DNA from: Amycolatopsis echigonensis
GTDB lineage: Bacteria > Actinomycetota > Actinomycetes > Mycobacteriales > Pseudonocardiaceae
NCBI RefSeq assembly: GCF_014174495.1
Contig: NZ_JACJHR010000052.1
Location: 1 to 64,000, forward strand
Direction: 5' to 3'
DNA length: 64,000 nucleotides
In this document: piece after piece, positions 18,435 to 26,162 of the stretch
Position numbering within the stretch: position 1 is the stretch's first letter
How the letters are laid out: every line of letters begins with the position of its first letter
Translations under genes and position numbers: made by a program
The notes under the pieces: model-generated
Seen by the model: the letters and a program-made list of their open reading frames with translations, nothing else
Told to the model about the DNA's origin: nothing
Databases searched by the model: none

Positions 18435-21400
18435 ATGCAGACCTGGGCAAAGCGCGGACTCCAGACCGCGTTGGTCACGGGTGGGTTGCTGATGCTGGGC
18501 ACCGGCATCGCCTCGGCCGACGAGAACGTCAACCCGGACACCCCGGCCTCCCCGCTGGATCTCAACGTCACCGTTCCGATCGACGAGGCCAACAACGCGA
18601 TCGGCACCCCGCTCGGGCAGGTGGACCTCCCGGCGCACCACAACGAGATCAGCACCAAGCCCGTCACCTCCGCCGTCAAGGGAGCGCTCGCCTCGGCGAA
18701 GACGCCCGGCGGCTCCGCGGGCAGCCTGACTGACAGCCTCCCCAAGGCGGACGCGCCCCGGCAGCTCACGCCGACCCACGACGCGTTCAAGGGCAACAAG
18801 GTCAACGGCGACGTCGTCGTCCCGATCCAGATCGTCGACAACGCCGTGGGCGTCATCGGCGACGCGCACGTGCAGGGTGGCAACCACACCCAGACCTACA
18901 GCCACAACCAGGACGTCGCGACTGACGGCAAGTACTCCGGCCTCGCCGGCAACGTCGTGGCGCTCGACTACGCGCTCCCGGTGCAGATCGCGGGCAACGG
19001 CGTCGGCCTGGCCGGCGGCAGCGGTGCGGTCAAGGGCGGTTCGGCGCACCAGAGCACCACCGAGACCGGCAACGTCGACACCACGGGTCAGGGCTCCGGC
19101 CTGTCCGGCAACGTCGTCGGCGGCCAGTTCGCGACCCCGGTCCAGGTGACCGGCAACGCCGCGTCCTGGATCCTCGGCAACGCCTACAGCGGCGGGTACA
19201 ACGCGGACACCACCGCCACCTCCGGCGGTTCGATGAAGTCCAACGGCAAGGGTGCCGCGGGCAGCGGCAACGTGGTCGGCGCGCCGATCGCGCTGCCGGT
19301 CAAGTTCAACGGCAACGCCGGCGGCGTGTGGGGCTCGGACGCGGACTCCACCTCCAGCTCCTCGGCCGACGCCAAGGCGGGCGACACCCGTCCGGGCAGC
19401 CTGAACGGCACCCCGACCTACCTCGAGACGGACGGGGACCACTCGTTCCTGTCCGGCAACGCCGGAGCCGCGCAGGCGAGCCCGGTCGCGAACGTCGCGT
19501 CCGTCGCCGGCTCGTGGATCGGCAACGCCACCACCGGCCAGGCGCTCGACCGCCAGGCGTCCTCCTCCACCCACGAGACCACCGCCACCTCCGGCGGCTT
19601 CGTGAAGACGAGCGGCAACGACGCCGCCGGCTCGGCCAACGTGGTCGACCCGGCTGTGGCGCTCCCGGTCGAGGCGTGCGGCGTGGGCGGTACCTACATC
19701 GGCCGCGCGGTCGCCCAGTGCGACAACACCACCACCGCCACCTCCGGCGACGGCAGCTACACCCGCGGCAACGGCTCGACGCTGACCGGCAACATCGTCA
19801 ACACCCAGATCGCCGGCGCCCCCGAGGTGCACGGCATCGGCGGCAGCCACATCGGCAACGCCTCGGGCACCTCGACCGAGACCAAGACCGTCACCGCCGG
19901 CAACTACGACGGCAGCCAGGGCAACGACTCGTCCGGCTCGGGCAACATCGTGCAGGTCCCGGTGGCCGCGCCGGCCGAGGTGTTCGGCGTGGGCGGCTCG
20001 TTCATCGGCCAGGGCGCCGGCAACGGCTCCGAGACCAAGGTCGTGAAGGCAGGCGGCGGCGGGAACACCCAGGACGACAACGGGTTCCTGAGCTCCAACC
20101 TCGGCACCGTCCCGGTGTCGACCCCGGTTCAGCTGTTCGGCATCGGCGGCGCGTTCGTCGGCCAGGGCCACGGCAAGGCCAGCAACGACACCACCTCCAC
20201 CGCGGGCCAGGACGTGCACGCCACCGGCACGAAGGGCGCGGGCGCGGGCAACATCGTCGAGGCTCCGGTCTCGCTGCCGCTGCAGGGCCACGGCGTCGGC
20301 GGCGCGGTCGCCGGCATCGGCACCGGCATGGCCGACAACCTGACCGACTCGAAGGCGGGCGGCAACGCCGGCACCGACGGCAAGGACGGCGCGCTCGCCG
20401 GCAACATCGTCAAGGCTCCGCTCGCCGGCGCGGGCACGATCTTCGGCGACGGGCTCGCCGGGGGCGCGCTCGGCCACGGCACCGCCACCAACGACATCAC
20501 CTCGACGGCGGGCGGCGACGCTCTCACCAACGGTGACGGCGGCGCGGTCGCGGGCGACATCGTCGGCGTGGACCCCGCGCCGGTCGCGCAGATCTTCGGC
20601 GACGCGGTTTCCGTCGCGGGCGTGTCCTCGGGCGACGGCATCAACAACACCGTCGTCAAGGACGCCGGCAAGGACACCACCTCGGGCGTGGAGGGCTCGC
20701 TCTCGGGCGACATCCTCGACTTCCCGGTCCCGGCCGTCGCGCAGATCTTCGGCGACTCGGTCGCCGTGGGCGGCGTGGCGCACGCGGTCGGCGACAACGT
20801 GACCAAGGTGACCGACGGCAACGACGCCACCAGCACCGACGGCTCCGGCGAGGCCCTGTCCGGCTTCGACTACTACCACCCCATGGGTGCGCTGGTGCAG
20901 ATCTTCGGCGTCCCGCTGGAGGTGCTCGGCGTGGCCACCGCCGAGGCCCCCAACTCGACCACGGTCGACCCCGAGCCGGCCATCGACGTGCCGTTCGGCG
21001 GCGAGATGGGCGCTGACCAGCTCCCCGCGCTGCCGGCCGTTCCGGGTCTGCCGGGCCGCTCCGCCACGCCGTCGCTGCCGTCGGCTCCGTCCCTGCCGGG
21101 CCTGCCCGGCCTGTCGGGTCTGCCCACCGCGACCACGCTGCCCGGCCCGGCGCTGCCGGGTGCCCAGCGTGCCGACGTGCCGCAGGTCAGCGGCCTGTCC
21201 GCGCTGGGTCAGCTGAACCAGCTGAAGGGCGCTTCGCTGCTGCCGTCGGTGTCCGGGCTGCAGAACGGCGTCCACCTGCCGTCGGCCCCGGCCGTCCCGT
21301 CGCTGCCGGGCGTTCCGGCTCTGCCGGGTGCGGGTGCCGAGCGTGCGGACGTTCCGGCTGTTCCCGCTCAGCTGCCGGTGAAGACCTCGCTGCCGACGCT

Positions 21401-21569
21401 GAACCAGCTGCCGGCCGTCGCCGCGCTGCCCGCCGTTCCGGGTGCCCCGACGACCCTGCCGACCACGATGCCGACCGCTCCGGCCGTGCCGGCGATCGGT
21501 GACGCGACCGGCCCGCTGGGTGCGTTCCAGAAGCTGGCCGCGAAGGTGACCAGCTTCTTCAAGAAGTGA
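18435..21569 (+). CDS. Giant chaplin-like tandem-repeat surface protein
   Basis: A 1044-residue secreted protein. ATG 18435 follows AAGGAG at good spacing; the signal peptide is RGLQTALVTGGLLMLGTGIA with cleavage near ASADE. After a linker, 14 degenerate units of about 50 residues run from about residue 120 to 845. A typical unit reads SGNIVQVPVAAPAEVFGVGG then SFIG and a polar Thr/Asn/Gly stretch. The pattern G-N-[IV]-V-x(2)-P-[IV]-x(2)-P-x(2)-V-x-G-x-x matches the core of Streptomyces chaplins (hydrophobic amyloid surface proteins). Only unit 6 keeps a Cys pair. A Pro/Leu-rich tail (LPGLPGLSGLP) of about 200 residues ends in KVTSFFKK, with no sortase motif. The role in surface hydrophobicity or adhesion is inferred. 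Confidence 0.7.
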   Translation: MQTWAKRGLQTALVTGGLLMLGTGIASADENVNPDTPASPLDLNVTVPIDEANNAIGTPLGQVDLPAHHNEISTKPVTSAVKGALASAKTPGGSAGSLTDSLPKADAPRQLTPTHDAFKGNKVNGDVVVPIQIVDNAVGVIGDAHVQGGNHTQTYSHNQDVATDGKYSGLAGNVVALDYALPVQIAGNGVGLAGGSGAVKGGSAHQSTTETGNVDTTGQGSGLSGNVVGGQFATPVQVTGNAASWILGNAYSGGYNADTTATSGGSMKSNGKGAAGSGNVVGAPIALPVKFNGNAGGVWGSDADSTSSSSADAKAGDTRPGSLNGTPTYLETDGDHSFLSGNAGAAQASPVANVASVAGSWIGNATTGQALDRQASSSTHETTATSGGFVKTSGNDAAGSANVVDPAVALPVEACGVGGTYIGRAVAQCDNTTTATSGDGSYTRGNGSTLTGNIVNTQIAGAPEVHGIGGSHIGNASGTSTETKTVTAGNYDGSQGNDSSGSGNIVQVPVAAPAEVFGVGGSFIGQGAGNGSETKVVKAGGGGNTQDDNGFLSSNLGTVPVSTPVQLFGIGGAFVGQGHGKASNDTTSTAGQDVHATGTKGAGAGNIVEAPVSLPLQGHGVGGAVAGIGTGMADNLTDSKAGGNAGTDGKDGALAGNIVKAPLAGAGTIFGDGLAGGALGHGTATNDITSTAGGDALTNGDGGAVAGDIVGVDPAPVAQIFGDAVSVAGVSSGDGINNTVVKDAGKDTTSGVEGSLSGDILDFPVPAVAQIFGDSVAVGGVAHAVGDNVTKVTDGNDATSTDGSGEALSGFDYYHPMGALVQIFGVPLEVLGVATAEAPNSTTVDPEPAIDVPFGGEMGADQLPALPAVPGLPGRSATPSLPSAPSLPGLPGLSGLPTATTLPGPALPGAQRADVPQVSGLSALGQLNQLKGASLLPSVSGLQNGVHLPSAPAVPSLPGVPALPGAGAERADVPAVPAQLPVKTSLPTLNQLPAVAALPAVPGAPTTLPTTMPTAPAVPAIGDATGPLGAFQKLAAKVTSFFKK
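18792..20970 (+). repeat. Coding tandem repeats, 14 units of about 50 codons
   Basis: The region encodes 14 head-to-tail units, each beginning with GN[VI]V or a variant (GDIV, ANVV, SNLG, GNAG). Period is about 51 residues, except units 4 and 5, which have longer polar inserts. Units have diverged in DNA and protein, so this is an old expansion rather than a recent one. Units 11-14 share IFGD and VAQIFGD and form a subgroup. Confidence 0.8.
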
Positions 21570-21604
21570 ACCGCTTCGCCTGAAGCGTGCCGGGGATAAC
21601 CCGG

Positions 21605-21642
21605 ACGGGCCCGGAAGCCACGTGCTTCCGGGCCCGTTTTTT
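21605..21642 (+). terminator. Rho-independent terminator of the chaplin-like gene
   Basis: A perfect 14-bp stem (21605-21618 with 21624-21637) with loop CACGT is followed by six Ts. It is among the strongest intrinsic terminators in the window. It sits between convergent genes. Confidence 0.92.
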
Positions 21643-21650
21643 GTGGTGCG

Positions 21651-22430
21651 TCAGGAGAATTCGAGCGACCGCTTCGCCAAGCCGTGCCAGAAACCGTCGA
21701 TCACCGTGCGGCCCTCGCCTTCGGCCGAGCTGGCGCCGAGCGATACGAACAGCGGCGCGAAGTGCTCGATCCGCGGGTGTGCCATCGCGGCGGCCGGGGC
21801 CTTGTGCTGGAAGTCGAGCAACGCGTCGAGGTCGTGGGCACGCAGCGCCTCGTCGCCCCAGTGGTCGAATTCGGCGGACCATCCCGGAGGCGTTCCGTCG
21901 GTGCCGTCGACTTCCCGCATCGCGCGGAGGTTGTGGGTGAAGAATCCGCTGCCGATGATCAGCACGCCCTCGTCGCGCAGCGGCGCGAGCTTGCGGCCGA
22001 GGTCGTAGAGCGCCCGCGGGTCGAGCGAGGGCATGGAAATCTGCAGCACCGGTACGTCGGCGTCAGGGAACATCTCCACCAGCGGCACGTACGCGCCGTG
22101 GTCGAGGCCGCGGTCCGGGGCGTCGTGCACCGGGGTGTCGGTCGAATGCAGCAGCTTGCGGACCTTCGCGGCGAGCTCCGGAGCGCCCGGTGCGGCGTAT
22201 TTGACCTGGTAATAGCGCTCGGGGAAGCCCCAGAAGTCGTAGACCAGCGGGACCGTCGTGGTCGCCCCGAGCGTCAGCGGAGCCTCCTCCCAGTGCGCCG
22301 AAACGACCAGGATCGCGCGAGGTTTCGCCAGGTCAGCGGACCACTGCGCGAGCTGGCGGGTCCACGTCGCGTCGTCGGCGAGCGGCGGCGCACCGTGGCT
22401 CAGGTACAGAACCGGCGTGCGGGTCGCCAT
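21651..22430 (-). CDS. Extradiol aromatic ring-opening dioxygenase, DODA/LigB type
   Basis: A 259-residue LigB-superfamily enzyme, similar to YgiD/DOPA 4,5-dioxygenase. The metal-binding His are in YLSHGAP near the N-terminus, VVSAHWEE, and GLDHGAYVPL. The conserved GSGFFTHNLRAM is near the middle and HPRIEHFAPLFVSLGA near the C-terminus. It should cleave a catechol ring using Fe or Zn; the natural substrate is unknown. ATG 22430 follows GGAGG at 6 bases. Transcribed divergently from the YciI gene across a gap holding a 12-bp palindrome. Confidence 0.88.
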   Translation of the reverse strand: MATRTPVLYLSHGAPPLADDATWTRQLAQWSADLAKPRAILVVSAHWEEAPLTLGATTTVPLVYDFWGFPERYYQVKYAAPGAPELAAKVRKLLHSTDTPVHDAPDRGLDHGAYVPLVEMFPDADVPVLQISMPSLDPRALYDLGRKLAPLRDEGVLIIGSGFFTHNLRAMREVDGTDGTPPGWSAEFDHWGDEALRAHDLDALLDFQHKAPAAAMAHPRIEHFAPLFVSLGASSAEGEGRTVIDGFWHGLAKRSLEFS

Positions 22431-22446
22431 GGCTGCCTCCAAATGT

Positions 22447-22458
22447 TTGAAAGTTCAA
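22447..22458. promoter_or_regulatory. Operator-like palindrome TTGAAAGTTCAA
   Basis: A perfect 12-bp palindrome (TTGAA-AG-TTCAA) lies 17 bases upstream of the dioxygenase start, where it would overlap its promoter. Ring-cleaving dioxygenases of this type are often under MarR or similar repressors. No regulator gene is adjacent, so the binder is unknown. Confidence 0.5.
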
Positions 22459-22533
22459 CTACTATCGTACGCCTCCTTCGCGGACTTGGCGAATTCGTGC
22501 TCGGCTCCCCGGCAGATGCGGCAGACTCGCCCG

Positions 22534-23073
22534 GTGAAGTTCTTCTGCTACCACCGGGACCGTCCGGGCTCCGCCGCGTTGCGGGCCGAGTTGCTCGAGG
22601 CGCATTGGTCCTACATGGACGGTTTCGCCGAGGAACTGATCGCTCGCGGCCCGACCTTGAACGGCGAGCTCCCGACCGGAAGCGTGCACATCGTCGACCT
22701 CCCGGACGCCGCCGCGGCGCGGGAATTCGCTTTCGCGGAACCGAATTACCAGGCCGGTGCGTACCGGGACGTCCTGATTCGCCGCTGGGACAACGCTCTT
22801 GGCCGCACCATGTGGGAATTCCCGGGCGATCCGGAGGCCGCGAACCTGTATTTGGTGCTGGGCTTGGGTTCCGGTTCCCCCGTCGACCTTGAGCCAGCCG
22901 ACACGGAGACCTTGATCGCCTATGGTCCGCTGTGGTCCGACGACGGAACCGCCTGGCTCGGCACAGCAGCCTTGGTGCAAGCCGCTGACGCCGATACGGC
23001 CCGCGGACTCCTCGCTGCGGAGCACTACGCCGCGATCGAGGTGCACGACTGGGCGCCCGGCGGCCGTTCGTGA
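22534..23073 (+). CDS. YciI-like protein, apparently duplicated domain
   Basis: About 179 residues. The first half shows a YciI-like dimeric alpha/beta-barrel pattern: FFCYHRDRPGSAALRAELLE, a His (AHWSYMD), GPTL, then GSVHIVDLPDAAAAREFA. The second half repeats the plan (LIAYGPLWSDDGTAWLGTAA, LVQAADADTARGLLAAEHYA). YciI proteins are small ring-nucleophile or stress enzymes of poorly defined function. GTG 22534 is taken as the start; ATG 22516 would add six residues, and neither has a clear ribosome-binding site. The stop lies 3 bases from the convergent MFS gene. Confidence 0.65.
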   Translation: MKFFCYHRDRPGSAALRAELLEAHWSYMDGFAEELIARGPTLNGELPTGSVHIVDLPDAAAAREFAFAEPNYQAGAYRDVLIRRWDNALGRTMWEFPGDPEAANLYLVLGLGSGSPVDLEPADTETLIAYGPLWSDDGTAWLGTAALVQAADADTARGLLAAEHYAAIEVHDWAPGGRS

Positions 23074-23076
23074 TCG

Positions 23077-24255
23077 TCAGCGGGCCGAACGCCAGACGAT
23101 TCCGGCGGCGGTGAGCGCCGCGAGTGCGAGAACCACGGCGAAAACAGTTGATCCGGTAGCGATTCCGAGGACGTCACTGAGATAGCCGGTGGCGACGGGC
23201 AGGAGTGCGGCGGGAAGGTAGCCGCCGAAGTTGAGCAGAGCGTTGGCCTCGGCGCGCCGCCGTTCGGGTACGTGAGTGCTGATCAGCGTGAGCCCGCCGA
23301 GTTGACCGAGTCCCTGCGCGGCTCCCGCGAGCACGGCGGTCACGACGATGGCAGCGATCCAGTGCGCGTGGACAGCGACCAGCAACGCGGCCATGCAGGC
23401 CACCCCTGCCGCTGCCCCCGCGAGCAGGATCGTGCGAACCTCAAACCGCTTCGCCGCGAACTGAACCGCGGTCGCCGCACCGAACATCACGAACGCCGTG
23501 ACTCCGGCGAGCAGGCGATTGCTGGTGCCGAGCACGCTGGCCAGCAGTGCCGGTCCGAGGGAAAGCACGAACGACGTCGACGTGATTCCCGGGGCGAAAA
23601 CCGCGATCCCGAGCGCGACGTACTTGCGCTGCGCCCGCGGTACCGTGGGGATCCGCATCCAACCGCCCGCACCGGCATCGACCGGACGCCGAAGCGGCAG
23701 CCGAACAACCACGACGGCCGCGCTGACCAGGAGAACCGCCGAAACCGCGAAGATCGTCACCGTCGGCCCTGGCAGAGTTTCCGACAACGCCCCGGCGAGC
23801 AGCGGCCCGAGTCCAGCCCCGAACACCATCGCGGTTGACGCCGCGAGCGTCGCGGTGCGAGCGCGTCCCGGCCCGCCGACGTCAACCACGGCGGCCATTC
23901 CCGCCGAGACGGTGATGCCGACCGCGAGTCCCGCCAGCAACCGAGCGATCGCCAACGCGAGCACCGACGTCGCGACGGCGAACAACCCGCAAGCGACCAA
24001 CGCGAGCAAAACACCAGGCAGCACAACAGGTTTGCGCCCGAGCCGGTCAGACGCGCGACCTGCCACGAGCAGCGCGGCCAGCAACCCGGCGATGTAGGCC
24101 GCGAAGATCACCGTGAGCGTGCCAGCGGAGAACCCGAGCCGGTGCTGCCACAGCACGTACAGCGGGGTCGGTGCGTTCGAAAGCACGAACACCGCCGTGA
24201 CGGGCCACGCGGCGAGCCAGGGACTACCGGTCCGCGGGGGTGCGACGACGGTCAT
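23077..24255 (-). CDS. MFS transporter
   Basis: A 392-residue protein with twelve predicted membrane segments. The MFS loop 2-3 motif is GRASDRLGRKPVVLPG and the N-terminal helix starts WLAAWPVTAVFVLSNAPTPL. It resembles sugar/drug efflux MFS proteins of actinomycetes. ATG 24255 follows GGAGG. The gene is divergent from an ArsR-type regulator, and their shared 95-base promoter region holds a long palindrome, so the transporter is probably repressed by that protein and induced by its ligand. Confidence 0.87.
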   Translation of the reverse strand: MTVVAPPRTGSPWLAAWPVTAVFVLSNAPTPLYVLWQHRLGFSAGTLTVIFAAYIAGLLAALLVAGRASDRLGRKPVVLPGVLLALVACGLFAVATSVLALAIARLLAGLAVGITVSAGMAAVVDVGGPGRARTATLAASTAMVFGAGLGPLLAGALSETLPGPTVTIFAVSAVLLVSAAVVVVRLPLRRPVDAGAGGWMRIPTVPRAQRKYVALGIAVFAPGITSTSFVLSLGPALLASVLGTSNRLLAGVTAFVMFGAATAVQFAAKRFEVRTILLAGAAAGVACMAALLVAVHAHWIAAIVVTAVLAGAAQGLGQLGGLTLISTHVPERRRAEANALLNFGGYLPAALLPVATGYLSDVLGIATGSTVFAVVLALAALTAAGIVWRSAR

Positions 24256-24262
24256 GGATCCT

Positions 24263-24333
24263 CCAGTACGAGATTATTCGAACTAGTACGAGCGAACTCG
24301 AACATAGCAGTAGTTCGACTAATCTCGTACTGG
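24263..24333. promoter_or_regulatory. Long inverted repeat, probable ArsR-family operator
   Basis: Two 23-base arms (24263-24285 and 24311-24333) are inverted copies with one mismatch, separated by 25 bases. Each arm carries CAGTACGAGATTA and TTCGAAC-like half-sites, and a further partial GTACGAGC copy lies in the spacer. The arms flank the divergent MFS and ArsR promoters, so a dimeric repressor bound here would silence both genes. Confidence 0.75.
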
Positions 24334-24350
24334 AGTGGTTGAATGAGGTC

Positions 24351-24722
24351 ATGCGCTCGTCCCCGGTGACCGACCCGGATACCCCGCCCGCCGAACTGCC
24401 GCCGCCCCTGCCCGAACCGGCGCGAGAAGACCTGCGGCTGGAAGCGGTCCTGGGTGCCCTGAGCGACCCGCTGCGGTTGACGATCGTGCGAAAACTGCTG
24501 CTGGAACGCGAGGCCTACGACCATCCGTGCGGCTGGTTCGGCTTCGACCGTCCGAAGTCGTCGCTGACCCACCACTTCAAGGCACTGCGGGAGGCGGGCG
24601 TGCTGCGTCAGCGCCAATACGGGCTGGAACGACGCAGCCGGGTGCGCGTGGAGGATCTCAACGCCCGCTTCCCGGGACTGCTGGACCTCGTCGCGGACTG
24701 GCAGCCCAGCGCGGGCGCCTAG
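24351..24722 (+). CDS. ArsR-family helix-turn-helix regulator
   Basis: About 123 residues. The winged helix begins LEAVLGALSDPLRLTIVRKL, and the recognition helix is SSLTHHFKALREAGVL, both typical of ArsR proteins. A proline-rich N-terminal tail precedes it. Cys appears once (HPCGWFG), so there is no CxC metal site; the ligand is probably not arsenic-type metal. ATG 24351 is the chosen start. Divergent from the MFS gene with a shared palindrome, which supports a local repressor role. The gene converges on dnaB. Confidence 0.85.
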   Translation: MRSSPVTDPDTPPAELPPPLPEPAREDLRLEAVLGALSDPLRLTIVRKLLLEREAYDHPCGWFGFDRPKSSLTHHFKALREAGVLRQRQYGLERRSRVRVEDLNARFPGLLDLVADWQPSAGA

Positions 24723-24758
24723 CGAGCCGTGCGGGGTCGAGCCCGCCGACGGTCGAGG

Positions 24759-26162
24759 TCAGTCGTGGGCGAGGTCGGCGAACCGGCTGTAGTGCAGCTG
24801 GTGCGCGACCACGATCGTGCTCGTCGGACCGGCACGGTGCTTCGCGAGGATCAGGTCGGCCTCGCCGGCGCGCGGGTCGTCGCGTTCCCAGGCGTCTGGG
24901 CGGTTGATCAGGATGACGATGTCCGCGTCCTGCTCCAGCGACCCGGATTCACGCAGGTCGGACAGCATCGGCTTCTTGTCGGTGCGCTGTTCCGGACCAC
25001 GGTTCAGCTGGGAGATCGCGATCACCGGCACCTCGATCTCCTTCGCCAGCAGCTTCAGCTGGCGGGAGAACTCCGAGACCTCCTGCTGTCGCGATTCGAC
25101 GCGCTTGCCGGACGTCATCAGCTGCAGGTAGTCGACGACCACGAGCCGCAGGTCGTGCCGCTGCTTGAGCCGGCGGGCCTTCGCGCGGATCTCCATCATC
25201 GTCATGTTCGGCGAGTCATCGACGAACAGCGGGGCTTCGGACACCTCGCTCATCCGCCGGGCCAGCCGCGTCCAGTCGTCGTCGGACATCTTGCCGCCGC
25301 GCATGTCGGCGAGGCGGATTTTCGCCTCGGCCGAGAGCATGCGCATCACGATCTCGGTCCGGCTCATTTCCAGCGAGAAGATGACGCTGGTCAGGCCGTG
25401 CTTGATGGAGGCGGACCGGACGAAGTCCAGTCCCAGTGTCGACTTGCCGACACCGGGGCGGGCCGCGACGATGATCATCTGGCCGGGGTGGAGGCCGTTG
25501 GTCAACTCGTCGAAGTCGGCGAATCCGGTCGGGATGCCCTGGGACTGGCCGCCGCGCGAGGCGATCGCGTCGATCTCGTCCATGGTCGGCTGGAGCAGGT
25601 CCTCCAGCGCGACGTAGTCCTCGCTCGTACGGCGTTCGGTGACGTCGTAGATCGCGGCCTGCGCGCGGTCGACGACCTCGTCGATGTTCGCGCCGTCGGC
25701 CGCCGCCGCGCCGTAGCCGTACTGCACGATGCGCGTGCCCGCTTCCACGAGACGGCGCAGCACCGCCTTCTCGGCCACGATCTCGGCGTAGTAGCCCGCG
25801 TTCGCCGCGGTGGGCACGGTCGCGATGAGCGTGTGCAGGTACGGCGCGCCGCCGACGCGGCCGAGTTCGCCGCGCCGTTCGAGTTCGGCCGCCACCGTGA
25901 TCGGGTCGGCCGGTTCGCCGCGGCCGTAGAGGTCGAGGATGCAGTCGTACACGGCCTGGTGCGCGGGCCGGTAGAAATCGCCGGGGCCGAGCGCCTCGAT
26001 GACGTCCGCGACCGCGTCCTTCGACAGCAGCATGCCGCCGAGCACCGACTGCTCCGCCGCGATGTCCTGCGGCGGCTGGCGGTCGAAGCCGCCGGGGCCG
26101 GGGTCGCTCGGACCCGGATCGGACTCCGCGTACGCCGGACCGCGGTCATCGGTCACCGCCAC
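24759..26162 (-). CDS. dnaB: Replicative DNA helicase DnaB
   Basis: A 467-residue hexameric helicase that unwinds DNA at the replication fork. The N-terminal primase-interaction domain (AAEQSVLGGMLLSKDAVADV) is followed by the RecA-like domain with Walker A ARPGVGKST, Walker B LRLVVVDYLQLM, and the sensor region ISQLNRGPEQR. No intein is present, unlike some mycobacterial DnaB. GTG 26162 has GAGGTG upstream; GTG 26156 is an alternative. In mycobacteria dnaB follows rplI directly; here four ESX-related genes lie between. Confidence 0.97.
   Translation of the reverse strand: MAVTDDRGPAYAESDPGPSDPGPGGFDRQPPQDIAAEQSVLGGMLLSKDAVADVIEALGPGDFYRPAHQAVYDCILDLYGRGEPADPITVAAELERRGELGRVGGAPYLHTLIATVPTAANAGYYAEIVAEKAVLRRLVEAGTRIVQYGYGAAAADGANIDEVVDRAQAAIYDVTERRTSEDYVALEDLLQPTMDEIDAIASRGGQSQGIPTGFADFDELTNGLHPGQMIIVAARPGVGKSTLGLDFVRSASIKHGLTSVIFSLEMSRTEIVMRMLSAEAKIRLADMRGGKMSDDDWTRLARRMSEVSEAPLFVDDSPNMTMMEIRAKARRLKQRHDLRLVVVDYLQLMTSGKRVESRQQEVSEFSRQLKLLAKEIEVPVIAISQLNRGPEQRTDKKPMLSDLRESGSLEQDADIVILINRPDAWERDDPRAGEADLILAKHRAGPTSTIVVAHQLHYSRFADLAHD

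Noticed and set aside
18792..20970. CRISPR array or noncoding minisatellite
   Set aside because: The period is about 150 bases, units are divergent and remain in frame, so these are protein repeats.
18315..21275. A 986-codon antisense frame opposite the chaplin-like repeat gene
   Set aside because: Repeat structure of the sense gene forces the frame open; no start signal or recognisable domain.
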